A stretch of DNA of 64,000 nt, taken from the NCBI RefSeq assembly GCF_027923405.1, contig NZ_BQYI01000001.1, positions 366,501-430,500 on the forward strand, given 5' to 3'. A program made the translations under genes and the position numbers. This document shows, in pieces, positions 52,720 through 60,313 of the stretch; positions within the stretch are counted from its first letter, which is position 1, and each line of letters opens with the position of its first letter. The notes below the pieces were generated by a model. The model searched no databases and had not been told where the DNA came from. It saw nothing but the letters and a program-made list of their open reading frames with translations. The DNA comes from Paenibacillus sp. YYML68 (GTDB lineage: Bacteria > Bacillota > Bacilli > Paenibacillales > NBRC-103111).

Positions 52720-54110
52720 AGGGCTCGTTGCTCCGATTCCAGACGGTTTTGGTAAAACTTCATATAAGCAACAAAGAAAGCGGCTGCGCAAGCTGCTTTG
52801 ACAAGTGACGGAATAGGAACGAAGGTCATGCTCCATTGGACGAATCCATATCCAATTATAGACATGGCGGTCATAAGCAATCCGCCTTTATCGGAATGAT
52901 GAAGAGCGACTCGAGCAAGCAGGGCCACAGTAATAAATAACAGCCAATCTGAAAACAGTGTGAAATAATCTAGGCTCAGGCGCAAGCCAAGGAAGCGGTG
53001 AACGAGCAGCGAAAGGCAAATAAGCAGCCCCCCCAACATACAATAAAAGATCGCCTTGCCCGTCAAAAGCGCGGGGATCTGAATGGGAAGACGCCGAAGT
53101 GAGCGGGTCTGCCCTCCCGTATAAAGAGACCTGTTGCTGAGTCCTAGACCGATGGTGAAGATCAAGAATATGAAAAAGCGATGATCGACTTGATGAAAAA
53201 CTTCATGGGCGAAAAGTATAAACATATTTCCAAGCAGCAGGTTGAACACCAGTCCCCGCAAAGAACCGCCGCCCCGGAACCAGGAGGCAGACTCCATAAT
53301 GAAGCCATTCACTAGGGCGCTTGGACTCATGGTGCGGGATCTATACTTGCTCGTTTGAGGGGGGGTGTCGTTGGATAACCTGCTCAATCCGAAATAGATG
53401 AGGAGAAACAGCAAGGCAACTGCTGCCAGCAAGTAGCCTATTGCTTCCATATGGCCGACTGCCAATTCAGACAGCCACTGTTCCGGGTGGGGTAAATAAT
53501 AGGATAGAGGCTCAGCGTGCGCCATCCCAAGTCCATAGAGAAGGCCAGCGGCAGCCACCAGTACGATGGCGAACATACTTTCTAGCATCCGTAAGGAAGC
53601 CGGTGCTTTCCGGAATAGCCAGGATAGAAGTTCTTTCGCTGCGAATGCCCCCTGAACTTGAATCAGAACGAAGCAAGCATAGCCGGCAATCATAACCATC
53701 CAGGGGACTTGGAGCTTCATATAGCTGCAAATCGCAGCCAATAGACTTGCGCTTTCCAGCATGAGAAGACCGAAGAGCAAGAGGAGAGACGGAATCGCTT
53801 GTGTACGGTACAAATCTTTGACGGCTATAGGCAGCCTCTGCAAAAAAGTTTGCAGCACCGGCGGGAACGTATACAAGAAGAACATCGTCACGATAAAGAG
53901 CATAGCCCCGGCAAGGGAAAATATGCGCACCAGCACATCCAAGGATGAGGTGCTCTCTGTCAGCTCCCGAAACGCTCCCTTGACTTCGATATAAATATAA
54001 TATTGCGTCGCTATCATAATGAGCAGGGCCGCAAGGGCAATGCCCCTGTCAAGCGAAGAAGCTGCACGCCGCCGCTGCTGGAAAGCAATTTTACAAATTT
54101 GCCACCACAC
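52716..54110 (-). CDS. ABC transporter permease-like membrane protein
   Basis: A 464-residue protein with about 11-12 hydrophobic helices in two halves around a polar linker (about 235-260). No strong family signature was recognised, but it directly follows and overlaps an ABC ATPase gene by 20 bp, so it is taken as its membrane subunit. Likely exports the processed peptide or gives immunity. An HEVFH string near 300 is probably fortuitous. Confidence 0.75.
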   Translation of the reverse strand: MWWQICKIAFQQRRRAASSLDRGIALAALLIMIATQYYIYIEVKGAFRELTESTSSLDVLVRIFSLAGAMLFIVTMFFLYTFPPVLQTFLQRLPIAVKDLYRTQAIPSLLLLFGLLMLESASLLAAICSYMKLQVPWMVMIAGYACFVLIQVQGAFAAKELLSWLFRKAPASLRMLESMFAIVLVAAAGLLYGLGMAHAEPLSYYLPHPEQWLSELAVGHMEAIGYLLAAVALLFLLIYFGLSRLSNDTPPQTSKYRSRTMSPSALVNGFIMESASWFRGGGSLRGLVFNLLLGNMFILFAHEVFHQVDHRFFIFLIFTIGLGLSNRSLYTGGQTRSLRRLPIQIPALLTGKAIFYCMLGGLLICLSLLVHRFLGLRLSLDYFTLFSDWLLFITVALLARVALHHSDKGGLLMTAMSIIGYGFVQWSMTFVPIPSLVKAACAAAFFVAYMKFYQNRLESEQRAL

Positions 54111-54858
54111 GGGTTATCAGCTCCTTAGAGGAAGGCTTTAACTTCAACTTAACGAACAGCTCTTCAATGGTGTTGACAGCGTATTGATGCAAGATCTCAT
54201 CTTTATTGCCGGTCAGCAGCAGCTTTCCCTGATCGATCATGGTTACACAGTCTGCCAATTGATCGGCAAAATGTAAGTCATGGGTCGAAACGAGGACAGT
54301 CGTTCCATGATTTCGTAATTCACTGAGCAACTGTTTAATGATATAGATCATATTGGGGTCAAACCCGGCAATAGGTTCATCCAAGATGATCAGCTTGGGG
54401 TGATGGATCATCGCAACCGCCAACTGAACCTTTTTGCGCATCCCTCGCGAAAATCCGTTTACATTGCTGTGAACATCGCTTAATTCCAGAAGTTCAAAGA
54501 GGGTCCTGGCGTTCTCCTCAATTTTGTTTTTCTCCATGCCATACGTATACCCCGCAAAGCGAACAATTTCCATCGGAGTAAGATGATCTAGCAACGCTTC
54601 ATCATCCGGCATGTATCCGATGCGTTTGCGGTATTGATATTCACTTGCTCCGAGAGTTCGCCCCTCCCACGATACGTGACCAGAGTCGACCTTCAGTTGA
54701 TTGAGCATGATCTTAATCAATGTCGTTTTGCCCGAGCCGTTAGCCCCGATTAGACCATGTATGGTACCCGCATGCACCTCTAGGTTGATATGTGTAACCC
54801 CTTTGTCCGCCGAATACATCTTGGTGATTTGATGGAGTCCGATCAGCACATCGTTCAA
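54091..54858 (-). CDS. ABC transporter ATP-binding protein
   Basis: A 255-residue ATPase with a TTG start; AAGGAGGT lies 8 bases upstream. Walker A is GANGSGKT (38-45), signature GFSRGMRKK (about 133), Walker B LIILDEP (about 154) and the switch histidine in STHDLHF. It resembles the CcmA/YydI-type ATPases of peptide export or immunity systems. The 3' end overlaps the permease gene by 20 bp. Confidence 0.92.
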   Translation of the reverse strand: MNDVLIGLHQITKMYSADKGVTHINLEVHAGTIHGLIGANGSGKTTLIKIMLNQLKVDSGHVSWEGRTLGASEYQYRKRIGYMPDDEALLDHLTPMEIVRFAGYTYGMEKNKIEENARTLFELLELSDVHSNVNGFSRGMRKKVQLAVAMIHHPKLIILDEPIAGFDPNMIYIIKQLLSELRNHGTTVLVSTHDLHFADQLADCVTMIDQGKLLLTGNKDEILHQYAVNTIEELFVKLKLKPSSKELITRVVANL

Positions 54859-54881
54859 TTCGGGCGACCTCCTTAAAGAAA

Positions 54882-54901
54882 CCCGGGCTGTCCAGCCCGG
54901 G
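54882..54901 (-). terminator. attenuator-like hairpin between the peptide genes and the ABC genes
   Basis: CCCGGGCT and AGCCCGGG arms with a very short loop are followed on the minus strand by TTTCTTT. A terminator between precursor genes and transport genes usually lets precursors be made in excess with partial read-through. Confidence 0.7.
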
Positions 54902-54941
54902 GCCGGAATGGCGATACGATTCTAGGTTGGAAAATAGTTAT

Positions 54942-55160
54942 TTAGGGCTGATAACATTCTACTTTCCACACGGTACCGAACACATAGCTATCTACGCGGC
55001 TCAACCCGCCAGAGCTTCTGCAGGAATCAATAGCTCTTTGCAATTGATATTGGCTGTAGGCCCAGATAACGAACAGCAGAATCAAGCCTACCCACCACCA
55101 CTCGTCGCTGGTTACTTCCTTCTTACGTTGCAATTGGATCTCCGGGGATTCATACATCAT
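54942..55160 (-). CDS. putative RiPP/bacteriocin-like precursor peptide 1
   Basis: A 72-residue peptide, start ATG 55160 after TAGGAAG (an in-frame TTG at 55166 is less likely). Polar N-terminus (1-18), then DEWWW (19-23) and a hydrophobic helix (WVGLILLFVIWAY), then a polar C-terminus with Cys47 (DSC), SGG, FG and W-x-VECY with Cys69. About half its residues match peptide 2 and the cysteine positions are identical. It precedes ABC and PqqD-protease genes, so it is predicted to be their substrate. It could instead be a small membrane subunit. Confidence 0.65.
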   Translation of the reverse strand: MMYESPEIQLQRKKEVTSDEWWWVGLILLFVIWAYSQYQLQRAIDSCRSSGGLSRVDSYVFGTVWKVECYQP

Positions 55161-55216
55161 TTTCAACTTCCTACCCTTCTATAAGAGATTTTAAGTAATG
55201 AGCTATCCTACCGTCA

Positions 55217-55435
55217 TTAATTCCTGTAGCATTCCACTGTCCATGATGATCCAAAGAAGCTGGACACCACCCGCGCGCTGCCGCCGCTGTTCGTGCACTC
55301 ATCGACAGCTTTCTCCTCCAGTGCATAATTGCTATAGACACGCACCGCAAACAAAAGAATCATACCTAGCCACCACCATTCGTCACGAGTCAGGTCTCGG
55401 GATGGAATGGTTATTGAGGGGGCCGCATAGTTCAC
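55217..55435 (-). CDS. putative RiPP/bacteriocin-like precursor peptide 2
   Basis: A 72-residue peptide with a GTG start; a near-perfect ribosome site (AGGAGGTGA) lies 8 bases upstream, implying strong translation. Layout as in peptide 1: polar leader, DEWWW (18-22), hydrophobic helix (WLGMILLFAV), then Cys47 (DEC), SGG, FGSSW and VECY with Cys69. The 22-residue cysteine spacing is shared. Such pairs of unlike but related peptides recall two-component bacteriocins. First gene of the minus-strand operon. Confidence 0.65.
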   Translation of the reverse strand: MNYAAPSITIPSRDLTRDEWWWLGMILLFAVRVYSNYALEEKAVDECTNSGGSARVVSSFFGSSWTVECYRN

Positions 55436-55809
55436 TGCTATTCACCTCCTCCCTGCTTAAGATAGGGTTAGGATGAGGCAGGTGCTAACCGTTAGACTGT
55501 GCGTTAAGGCATTATTGGGAAGTAACGGTTGGTTATAGTTAATCTAAAACCCTATAATATGGTAACACAGTCGTAAGTATTCAGTAAAACCGCTTTGGAT
55601 TTTCAGGATTCATTGAAACACGAACATTTTCGCCTCTACAATCGATTTTTACAGAAACGCAGTCAGAATTCATCCTAAAAAATGATCTGAGAGGATTCTA
55701 CGAGGCAACTTCGTGTTCACAAAATATTCACATGCGGGTTCACTGAATACTTGCCCTTCCGCCTACTAAATATACCAAAAAAAACAAAATTTGTATGGGT
55801 TAATAGAAC
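55436..55809. promoter_or_regulatory. leader and control region of the peptide operon
   Basis: About 370 AT-rich bases upstream of peptide 2. They include three direct copies of TTCAC at 55716, 55727 and 55739 (GTGAA on the minus strand), about one helical turn apart. No protein gene is convincing here. The operon promoter should lie here on the minus strand. Confidence 0.4.
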
Positions 55810-57435
55810 TCGTGAATCCGTGATAAAAGAATATGAAAACAAGAGAAAAATAGAGGGAATCCAAGATTTTGTGTCGAAATTAAAGGATTATAACGATCCA
55901 ATACTTTCACCAATGGGGTGATTGGCTTGAAGTTCGAATTCGTCCAATCTAATGAGTACTTAACCACACATACCGGGTTAACCGCTATTGGAGCTTTGCT
56001 AGCAAAGACTAATCTCGGTGCACGTTTGAATAAAACGGTATTGCCCGAGAACCCGAATCCAGATATCTCGAATGCTGATGTGATGAAAAGCTACTTGGGT
56101 CTGCTCTGCCAAGGCAAGAGCGACTTTGATCATATTGAGCCATTCCGGCAAGACGATGCGTTCAGCATCAGTCTTGACATTCGCGATGTTCCATCTAGTC
56201 CAACCTTGCGCCAGCGCTTAGATATGGCGGGTTCGTCGATATGGAAAGATATTGTGCTGGAAGAGTCGGCGGACCTGTTACGCCGAGTGGCCGCCCCGCT
56301 TACGGGTGTTGATCTTCTTGTCCTGGGCGAGAAGGAACGGACTACGTTGTTGCCGCTCGATATCGATGTGTCTCCCTTTGACAACTCCCGCACGAAAAAG
56401 AAGGCGTATCTCGCACCTACAAAGGCCATGATGGTTTTGCTCCGATCTTCTCTTACTTGGGCAAAGAGGGCTACGGCGTCCATGTGGAACTGCGTGAGGG
56501 CAGCGTGCATTGCCAGAAGAACACGGATGAATTTTTGAAGGCCAGCATTCAATATGCACGCCGAGTCACAGACCGTCCGCTCCTTGTTCGAATGGATGCA
56601 GGCAACGACTGCTTGGCGAATCTGAAGGTCTGTCACACTCAAGAAACTCGTGCCGATTACATCATCAAGAAAAATCTGCGAAGAGATCCAAAGGAGACGT
56701 GGCTCTTGTTCGCACAAGATCTGGGCATATGCTGCGAAGAACGCGAAGGAAAGAAGGTATACATCGGGTCGATGCTCATTCGTGAACAAGGATTTGACGA
56801 GCCGCTGCGTCAAGTGTTTCGTGTCATCGAACGAACCATAAGCCGTGAAGGTCAAATCTTCCTCGTTCCTGAGATCGAGGTCGAGGTGTACTGGACTTCC
56901 TTGCGTTGCTCGGCTTGGCGGGTCATTGAACTGTATCGCGATCACGGCACCAGTGAACAGTACCACAGTGAGATCAAGACAGACCTTGATCTGGAACGCT
57001 TGCCCGCTGGCAAGTTTGCAACCAACAATCTCATATTGCATGCGGGCGTGTTCGCATACAATATGCTTCGCTTGATGGGGCAACTCAGTCTGCAGATTCC
57101 CGACTCTCCGATTCGAAACAATGTTGGCCGCAGACGGATTCGCACGGTCATTCAGAATATGATCTACCATGCTTCACGACTCGTAAGACATGCTAGGCAA
57201 GTCAAATTCGCATTTGGAACGCACAGTCCTTGGTTTCAAACGTTGCGACGTGTGTATCTCACCATCCTAACCACTTGAGACTCAATGTTTAATAGGGGTG
57301 TATACGCCTTCACGCGTAGGCGTGTTTCAACATGTGCTTTTTTTGTCCACGCGAGGAAGTTCAATTGAAATGCTCATTACCTTGATGCTTTTACCATTTC
57401 CCTACAGTCACGAGCGGGCTGTCACGGATTCACGA
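55810..57435 (+). mobile_element. IS1380-family insertion sequence, 1,626 bp
   Basis: Terminal inverted repeats TCGTGAATCCGTGA (55810-55823) and TCACGGATTCACGA (57422-57435) are perfect over 14 bp and point inward. They are flanked by a 4-bp target duplication GAAC (55806-55809 and 57436-57439). The size, duplication length and transposase type all fit IS1380. The intact ends and duplication indicate a recent simple insertion. Confidence 0.88.
55927..57278 (+). pseudogene. IS1380 transposase interrupted by a -1 frameshift
   Basis: The first frame (start TTG 55927 or GTG 55918) runs MKFEFVQSNEYLTTHTGLTA to VSPFDNSRTKK, then leaves homology. Homology resumes in the -1 frame as GKEGYGVHVELREG and runs to the stop at 57278, with RDHGTSEQYHSEIKTDLDLE near the end. 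The shift lies at about 56395-56402 in CACGAAAAAGAAGG. Slipping back one base at AAAAAG restores the expected EGVSRTYKGHDGFAP. Either a one-base loss has killed the gene or it uses programmed slippage. Confidence 0.8.
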
Positions 57436-57439
57436 GAAC

Positions 57440-57685
57440 TAATACAAAGAGTATTATTTATGAATTTTCGACATAATTGAATAGATCTCTCACTGCGTGT
57501 TAGATGGCAGGTATGTTCGATCCTCAATGGAGAGAGTACTAGCGTGATAAATTAGTACAGAGGCCTTTTAGCAGGTTGCTCACCTTTGCCCTACAATTCC
57601 CTTTCTGCTAAGATGGTGGCTGTAAGCGGTTGTGGAACACGTGTGCACTTTGTAGAGGAATACGAATATTCGGAGGTGCGAGGTC
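57440..57685. other. gap between the insertion sequence and the oxidoreductase operon
   Basis: About 245 bp without a gene. The left part is AT-rich DNA continuing the region split by the insertion; the right part carries the promoter at 57586-57614 and the ribosome site GGAGGTGCGAGG. Confidence 0.5.
57586..57614 (+). promoter_or_regulatory. promoter of the oxidoreductase pair
   Basis: TTGCCC (57586-57591) and TAAGAT (57609-57614) are spaced by exactly 17 bp, about 70 bp before the first start codon. Confidence 0.45.
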
Positions 57686-58654
57686 ATGTTGAAGCAGGTG
57701 AAATGGGGTATTCTTGGGTACGCACGAATTGCCAAGACGTCTGTTATCCCGGGCATTCTGAAGTCGGACAACGCCGCATTGTATGCCATCGCTTCCAGCG
57801 ATGCAGACAAGCGCAAGGAGTGCAGCGAGCTGTATCCGGAGACGATCGTCTACGAGAGCTATGAGGCGTTGCTCGACGACGCGGACGTAGCGGCGGTGTA
57901 CATCCCGCTGCCGAATTCGATGCACAAGGAATGGGCGACCCGGGCGATGAGCAAGGGCAAGCATGTGCTCTGCGAGAAGCCGATCGCGCTGAATAGTGAG
58001 GAATGCAGCGAGATGCTGGAGGCAGCTGAGCGGTACGGCGTCATTCTGATGGAGGCGTTCATGTACCGGTATACCGACCGCATTCGGCGGGTGCAGGAGG
58101 TGCTGGCGAGCGGGGAGCTCGGACAGGTGCGTTACGTGCAGTCGACGTTCCGTTTCCTGCTGAACCGTCCGAACACGATCAAGGTACAGCCGGAGCTCGG
58201 CGGCGGCTCGCTGTACGATGTCGGCTGCTATCCGGTTAATTTCGTAGGGATGGTGACGGGACAAATGCCGCAGTCGTGCGTAGTACAGACGGTGATGGAC
58301 AACGGGGTAGACGTGCTGTTCTCGGCGGTGCTGCGCTATCCGGACGGGACGGTCGCCTCCATTAACAGCGGCTTCAACGCCTTCGGTCAGCTGAATTCGG
58401 AGATTGTGGGCACATTGGGACGTATCGATATTCCGGATACGTTCCTCGGTAAAGCAGGCTCGTTCACGGTGACGACGGAGAGCGGTGTGAGGTACATCGA
58501 AGTGGAAGAGTCGGATCGCTACGCGCTCGAGGTCACTGACTTCTCAGCCGCTGTGCTGGAAGGACGCAGGCCGCTGTGCAGCCTGGAGGAGACGCAGCGC
58601 AACATGCAGGTGCTCGATATGCTGCTAGCTGCGATGAGAGGAGACGAAGCGTAA
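57686..58654 (+). CDS. Gfo/Idh/MocA-family oxidoreductase 1
   Basis: A 322-residue NAD(P)-dependent sugar oxidoreductase. The Rossmann motif is GILGYARIA (8-16), the catalytic Lys region LCEKPIAL (about 95), and the active-site helix GGGSLYDVGCYPVN (about 172-185) belongs to the dehydrogenase/trans-dihydrodiol type. The substrate is probably a sugar or inositol derivative. Its stop overlaps the next ATG by 1 bp (TAATG). Confidence 0.9.
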   Translation: MLKQVKWGILGYARIAKTSVIPGILKSDNAALYAIASSDADKRKECSELYPETIVYESYEALLDDADVAAVYIPLPNSMHKEWATRAMSKGKHVLCEKPIALNSEECSEMLEAAERYGVILMEAFMYRYTDRIRRVQEVLASGELGQVRYVQSTFRFLLNRPNTIKVQPELGGGSLYDVGCYPVNFVGMVTGQMPQSCVVQTVMDNGVDVLFSAVLRYPDGTVASINSGFNAFGQLNSEIVGTLGRIDIPDTFLGKAGSFTVTTESGVRYIEVEESDRYALEVTDFSAAVLEGRRPLCSLEETQRNMQVLDMLLAAMRGDEA

Positions 58655-59649
58655 TGGCCAAGCATCGATTCCTACTGATTGGACATGGTGTCATCAGCAA
58701 GAGATACAGAGAGTCGTTCGCCCCGCTTGCGAATGCGGAGATTGTTGGCGTCGTCGGACGTAGTGTGGAGGCGGCAGAGGCTTACGCTCGTGAGCACGGG
58801 CTCGCGCACTTCGGCACGCGACTCGAGGAGGTGGCGCAAGCTTCTGGGGCGACCGCGGTCATCGTCTGCACGCCGAACGCCGTTCATTATGAGAACGTCA
58901 TGGAGGCGGCGCGTCTTGGACTTCATTGCCTATGCGAGAAGCCGCTCCATATCGACCCGGCGAAGCAGCAGGAGATGATCGACCGCTGCGCGGCAAGCGG
59001 CGTGAAGCTGGGCGTCTCCTACATGCGCAGGTTCATTCCGCACCTGCAGCTGATGAAGGAGATCGTTGCATCGGGTAAGCTAGGTCGCATCACAGTTGTC
59101 GACGTGAAGATTAAGCATTATCGCTCGCGGGCGTACTATGGCGATTCGTGGCACGGCACGGTAGAGGTCGACGGCGGCGGGCCGTTCATCCAGCAGGGCA
59201 GTCACATTATTGATCTGGCGCAATGGATGTGCGAGGGGTTCGCGGAGGTGCTCGAGGCGAAGCGGTTCCAGGTGTATCACGACATTGAGGTCGAGGACCA
59301 CGGCTATGCGATCATCCGGTATGCGAACGGAGCGGTCGGCATGATTGAGGCGTCGACGGCCTGTCCCGGTATGAAGCAGGAAATGATCGAAATATCCGGC
59401 ACCGAGGGCACAATCTCGGCCACTTATCACGAGCTGTTGACGTTCGAGGTGCCGGGGATGGAGAAGCCGGTGCTCGAGCCGGGTGCCTCGGACAATGAGA
59501 AGCTGTTCGCGCGGCTCGTTGCTGACTTCGTCGCCTCGCTCGACGAGGCTCGCGCGCCGTACATTGACGGAGCTGCGGCTGCCAAGGCTACGGAGCTCAT
59601 AACGGCGATCTATCGGAAGGCCGGCGAGCCGATTCGGATGGTGCGTTAG
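58654..59649 (+). CDS. Gfo/Idh/MocA-family oxidoreductase 2
   Basis: A 331-residue paralogue. The ATG at 58654 overlaps the upstream stop and opens MAKHRFLLIGHGVISKRY with the nucleotide-binding GxGxxS. LCEKPLHID carries the catalytic Lys; the later GGPFIQQGSHIIDLAQW with His is the family's active-site segment. It is translationally coupled to oxidoreductase 1, so both may act on successive steps of one sugar acid or imine pathway. Confidence 0.9.
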   Translation: MAKHRFLLIGHGVISKRYRESFAPLANAEIVGVVGRSVEAAEAYAREHGLAHFGTRLEEVAQASGATAVIVCTPNAVHYENVMEAARLGLHCLCEKPLHIDPAKQQEMIDRCAASGVKLGVSYMRRFIPHLQLMKEIVASGKLGRITVVDVKIKHYRSRAYYGDSWHGTVEVDGGGPFIQQGSHIIDLAQWMCEGFAEVLEAKRFQVYHDIEVEDHGYAIIRYANGAVGMIEASTACPGMKQEMIEISGTEGTISATYHELLTFEVPGMEKPVLEPGASDNEKLFARLVADFVASLDEARAPYIDGAAAAKATELITAIYRKAGEPIRMVR

Positions 59650-59672
59650 CCTACTCGCCGTTGAGCTGAAGC

Positions 59673-60050
59673 CTAAGGTCCATTCATGCCGCGACTGATT
59701 TTTGGAGAGATGTGCAACAATTGTATTTGTTGAGCGAGAGAGGCCCGCGGCGGCCTCTCTTTTCTTTTTGAGCGTGAGCGCATCAGCACTACCAGTCGTA
59801 ATAGTGATTGAGGCGCCAGCCGCTTGCGACCGCGGGTGAACAGCTCCTTCAGCTCGAACGTGCTGGCTCCCTCCTGCAGCTGTCGACCGATCTCGCGAAT
59901 CGTCTCCACGTCCTCAAGCGAATATTTACGCGTGCCTCCATGGGTTCGGCTGGGGAAAATCAGCTTGCGCTCCTCGTAATAACGGATTTGACGCTCGGTC
60001 AAACCTGTCATTTCACACACGGTGCCGATGCTCATGATCTTGTTCTCCAT
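59673..60050 (-). CDS. TnrA-like MerR-family nitrogen regulator
   Basis: A 125-residue regulator; ATG 60050 follows GGGGAGG. The winged-helix region closely resembles TnrA (MSIGTVCEMTGLTERQIRYY, EERKLIFPSR, GTRKYSLEDVE). TnrA/GlnR control nitrogen genes at TGTNA-N7-TNACA boxes and answer to glutamine synthetase through the C-terminus. A perfect box lies just upstream (60076-60092), suggesting autoregulation. The C-terminal 40 residues are basic and unlike TnrA, and their codons contain the plus-strand terminator at 59738, so the tail may be altered. Confidence 0.8.
   Translation of the reverse strand: MENKIMSIGTVCEMTGLTERQIRYYEERKLIFPSRTHGGTRKYSLEDVETIREIGRQLQEGASTFELKELFTRGRKRLAPQSLLRLVVLMRSRSKRKERPPRASLAQQIQLLHISPKISRGMNGP
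59738..59773 (+). terminator. terminator of the oxidoreductase operon, inside the TnrA-like gene
   Basis: GAGAGGCC and GGCCTCTC arms are followed by TTTTCTTTTT on the plus strand, a strong intrinsic terminator. It overlaps codons near the 3' end of the convergent minus-strand regulator. Confidence 0.8.
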
Positions 60051-60075
60051 ATAGAACCTCCCCAGCATTCATCTA

Positions 60076-60092
60076 TGTTAAGTTATATTACA
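60076..60092. promoter_or_regulatory. perfect TnrA/GlnR operator box
   Basis: TGTTAAGTTATATTACA matches TGTNA-N7-TNACA at every fixed base, 26 bp upstream of the TnrA-like start. Confidence 0.75.
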
Positions 60093-60211
60093 CACAACTC
60101 ATAAAAAGTGTAAAGTTTTGGTTAAAGAATGAACTGGTAAGCTCAATATTACCAACAAAGCGTATTTTTCTGCAAGTACACGGTGGGGTTGATGCTGATA
60201 AAAATTTTGTA

Positions 60212-60228
60212 TGTTAGATTATCTAACG
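60212..60228. promoter_or_regulatory. near-perfect TnrA/GlnR box upstream of the oxidase
   Basis: TGTTAGATTATCTAACG matches TGTNA-N7-TNACA except for the last base. Its centre is about 49 bp upstream of the start site predicted from TTTACC-N18-TTATAT (60233-60262), the spacing used by TnrA as an activator. Confidence 0.65.
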
Positions 60229-60232
60229 TAAT

Positions 60233-60262
60233 TTTACCATGAGACAAAAAGAGCTGTTATAT
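60233..60262 (+). promoter_or_regulatory. putative promoter of the amino-acid oxidase operon
   Basis: TTTACC (60233-60238) and TTATAT (60257-60262) are spaced by 18 bp. The in-frame ATG at 60239 would lie inside this promoter, supporting the oxidase start at 60314. Confidence 0.45.
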
Positions 60263-60313
60263 TTCATCGTGAAGCCTCTGCTACCAGCGACAAGCGCGAA
60301 GGAGTGTATAGCG

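Noticed and set aside
53190-53235. HExxH-like string HEVFH in the ABC permease
   Set aside because: The surrounding protein has no other protease features and the neighbouring gene already supplies the M50 protease.
55691-55921. Open plus-strand stretch without start codon next to the insertion sequence
   Set aside because: It crosses the left end of the IS1380 element, so it is a chance frame made of flank and element leader.
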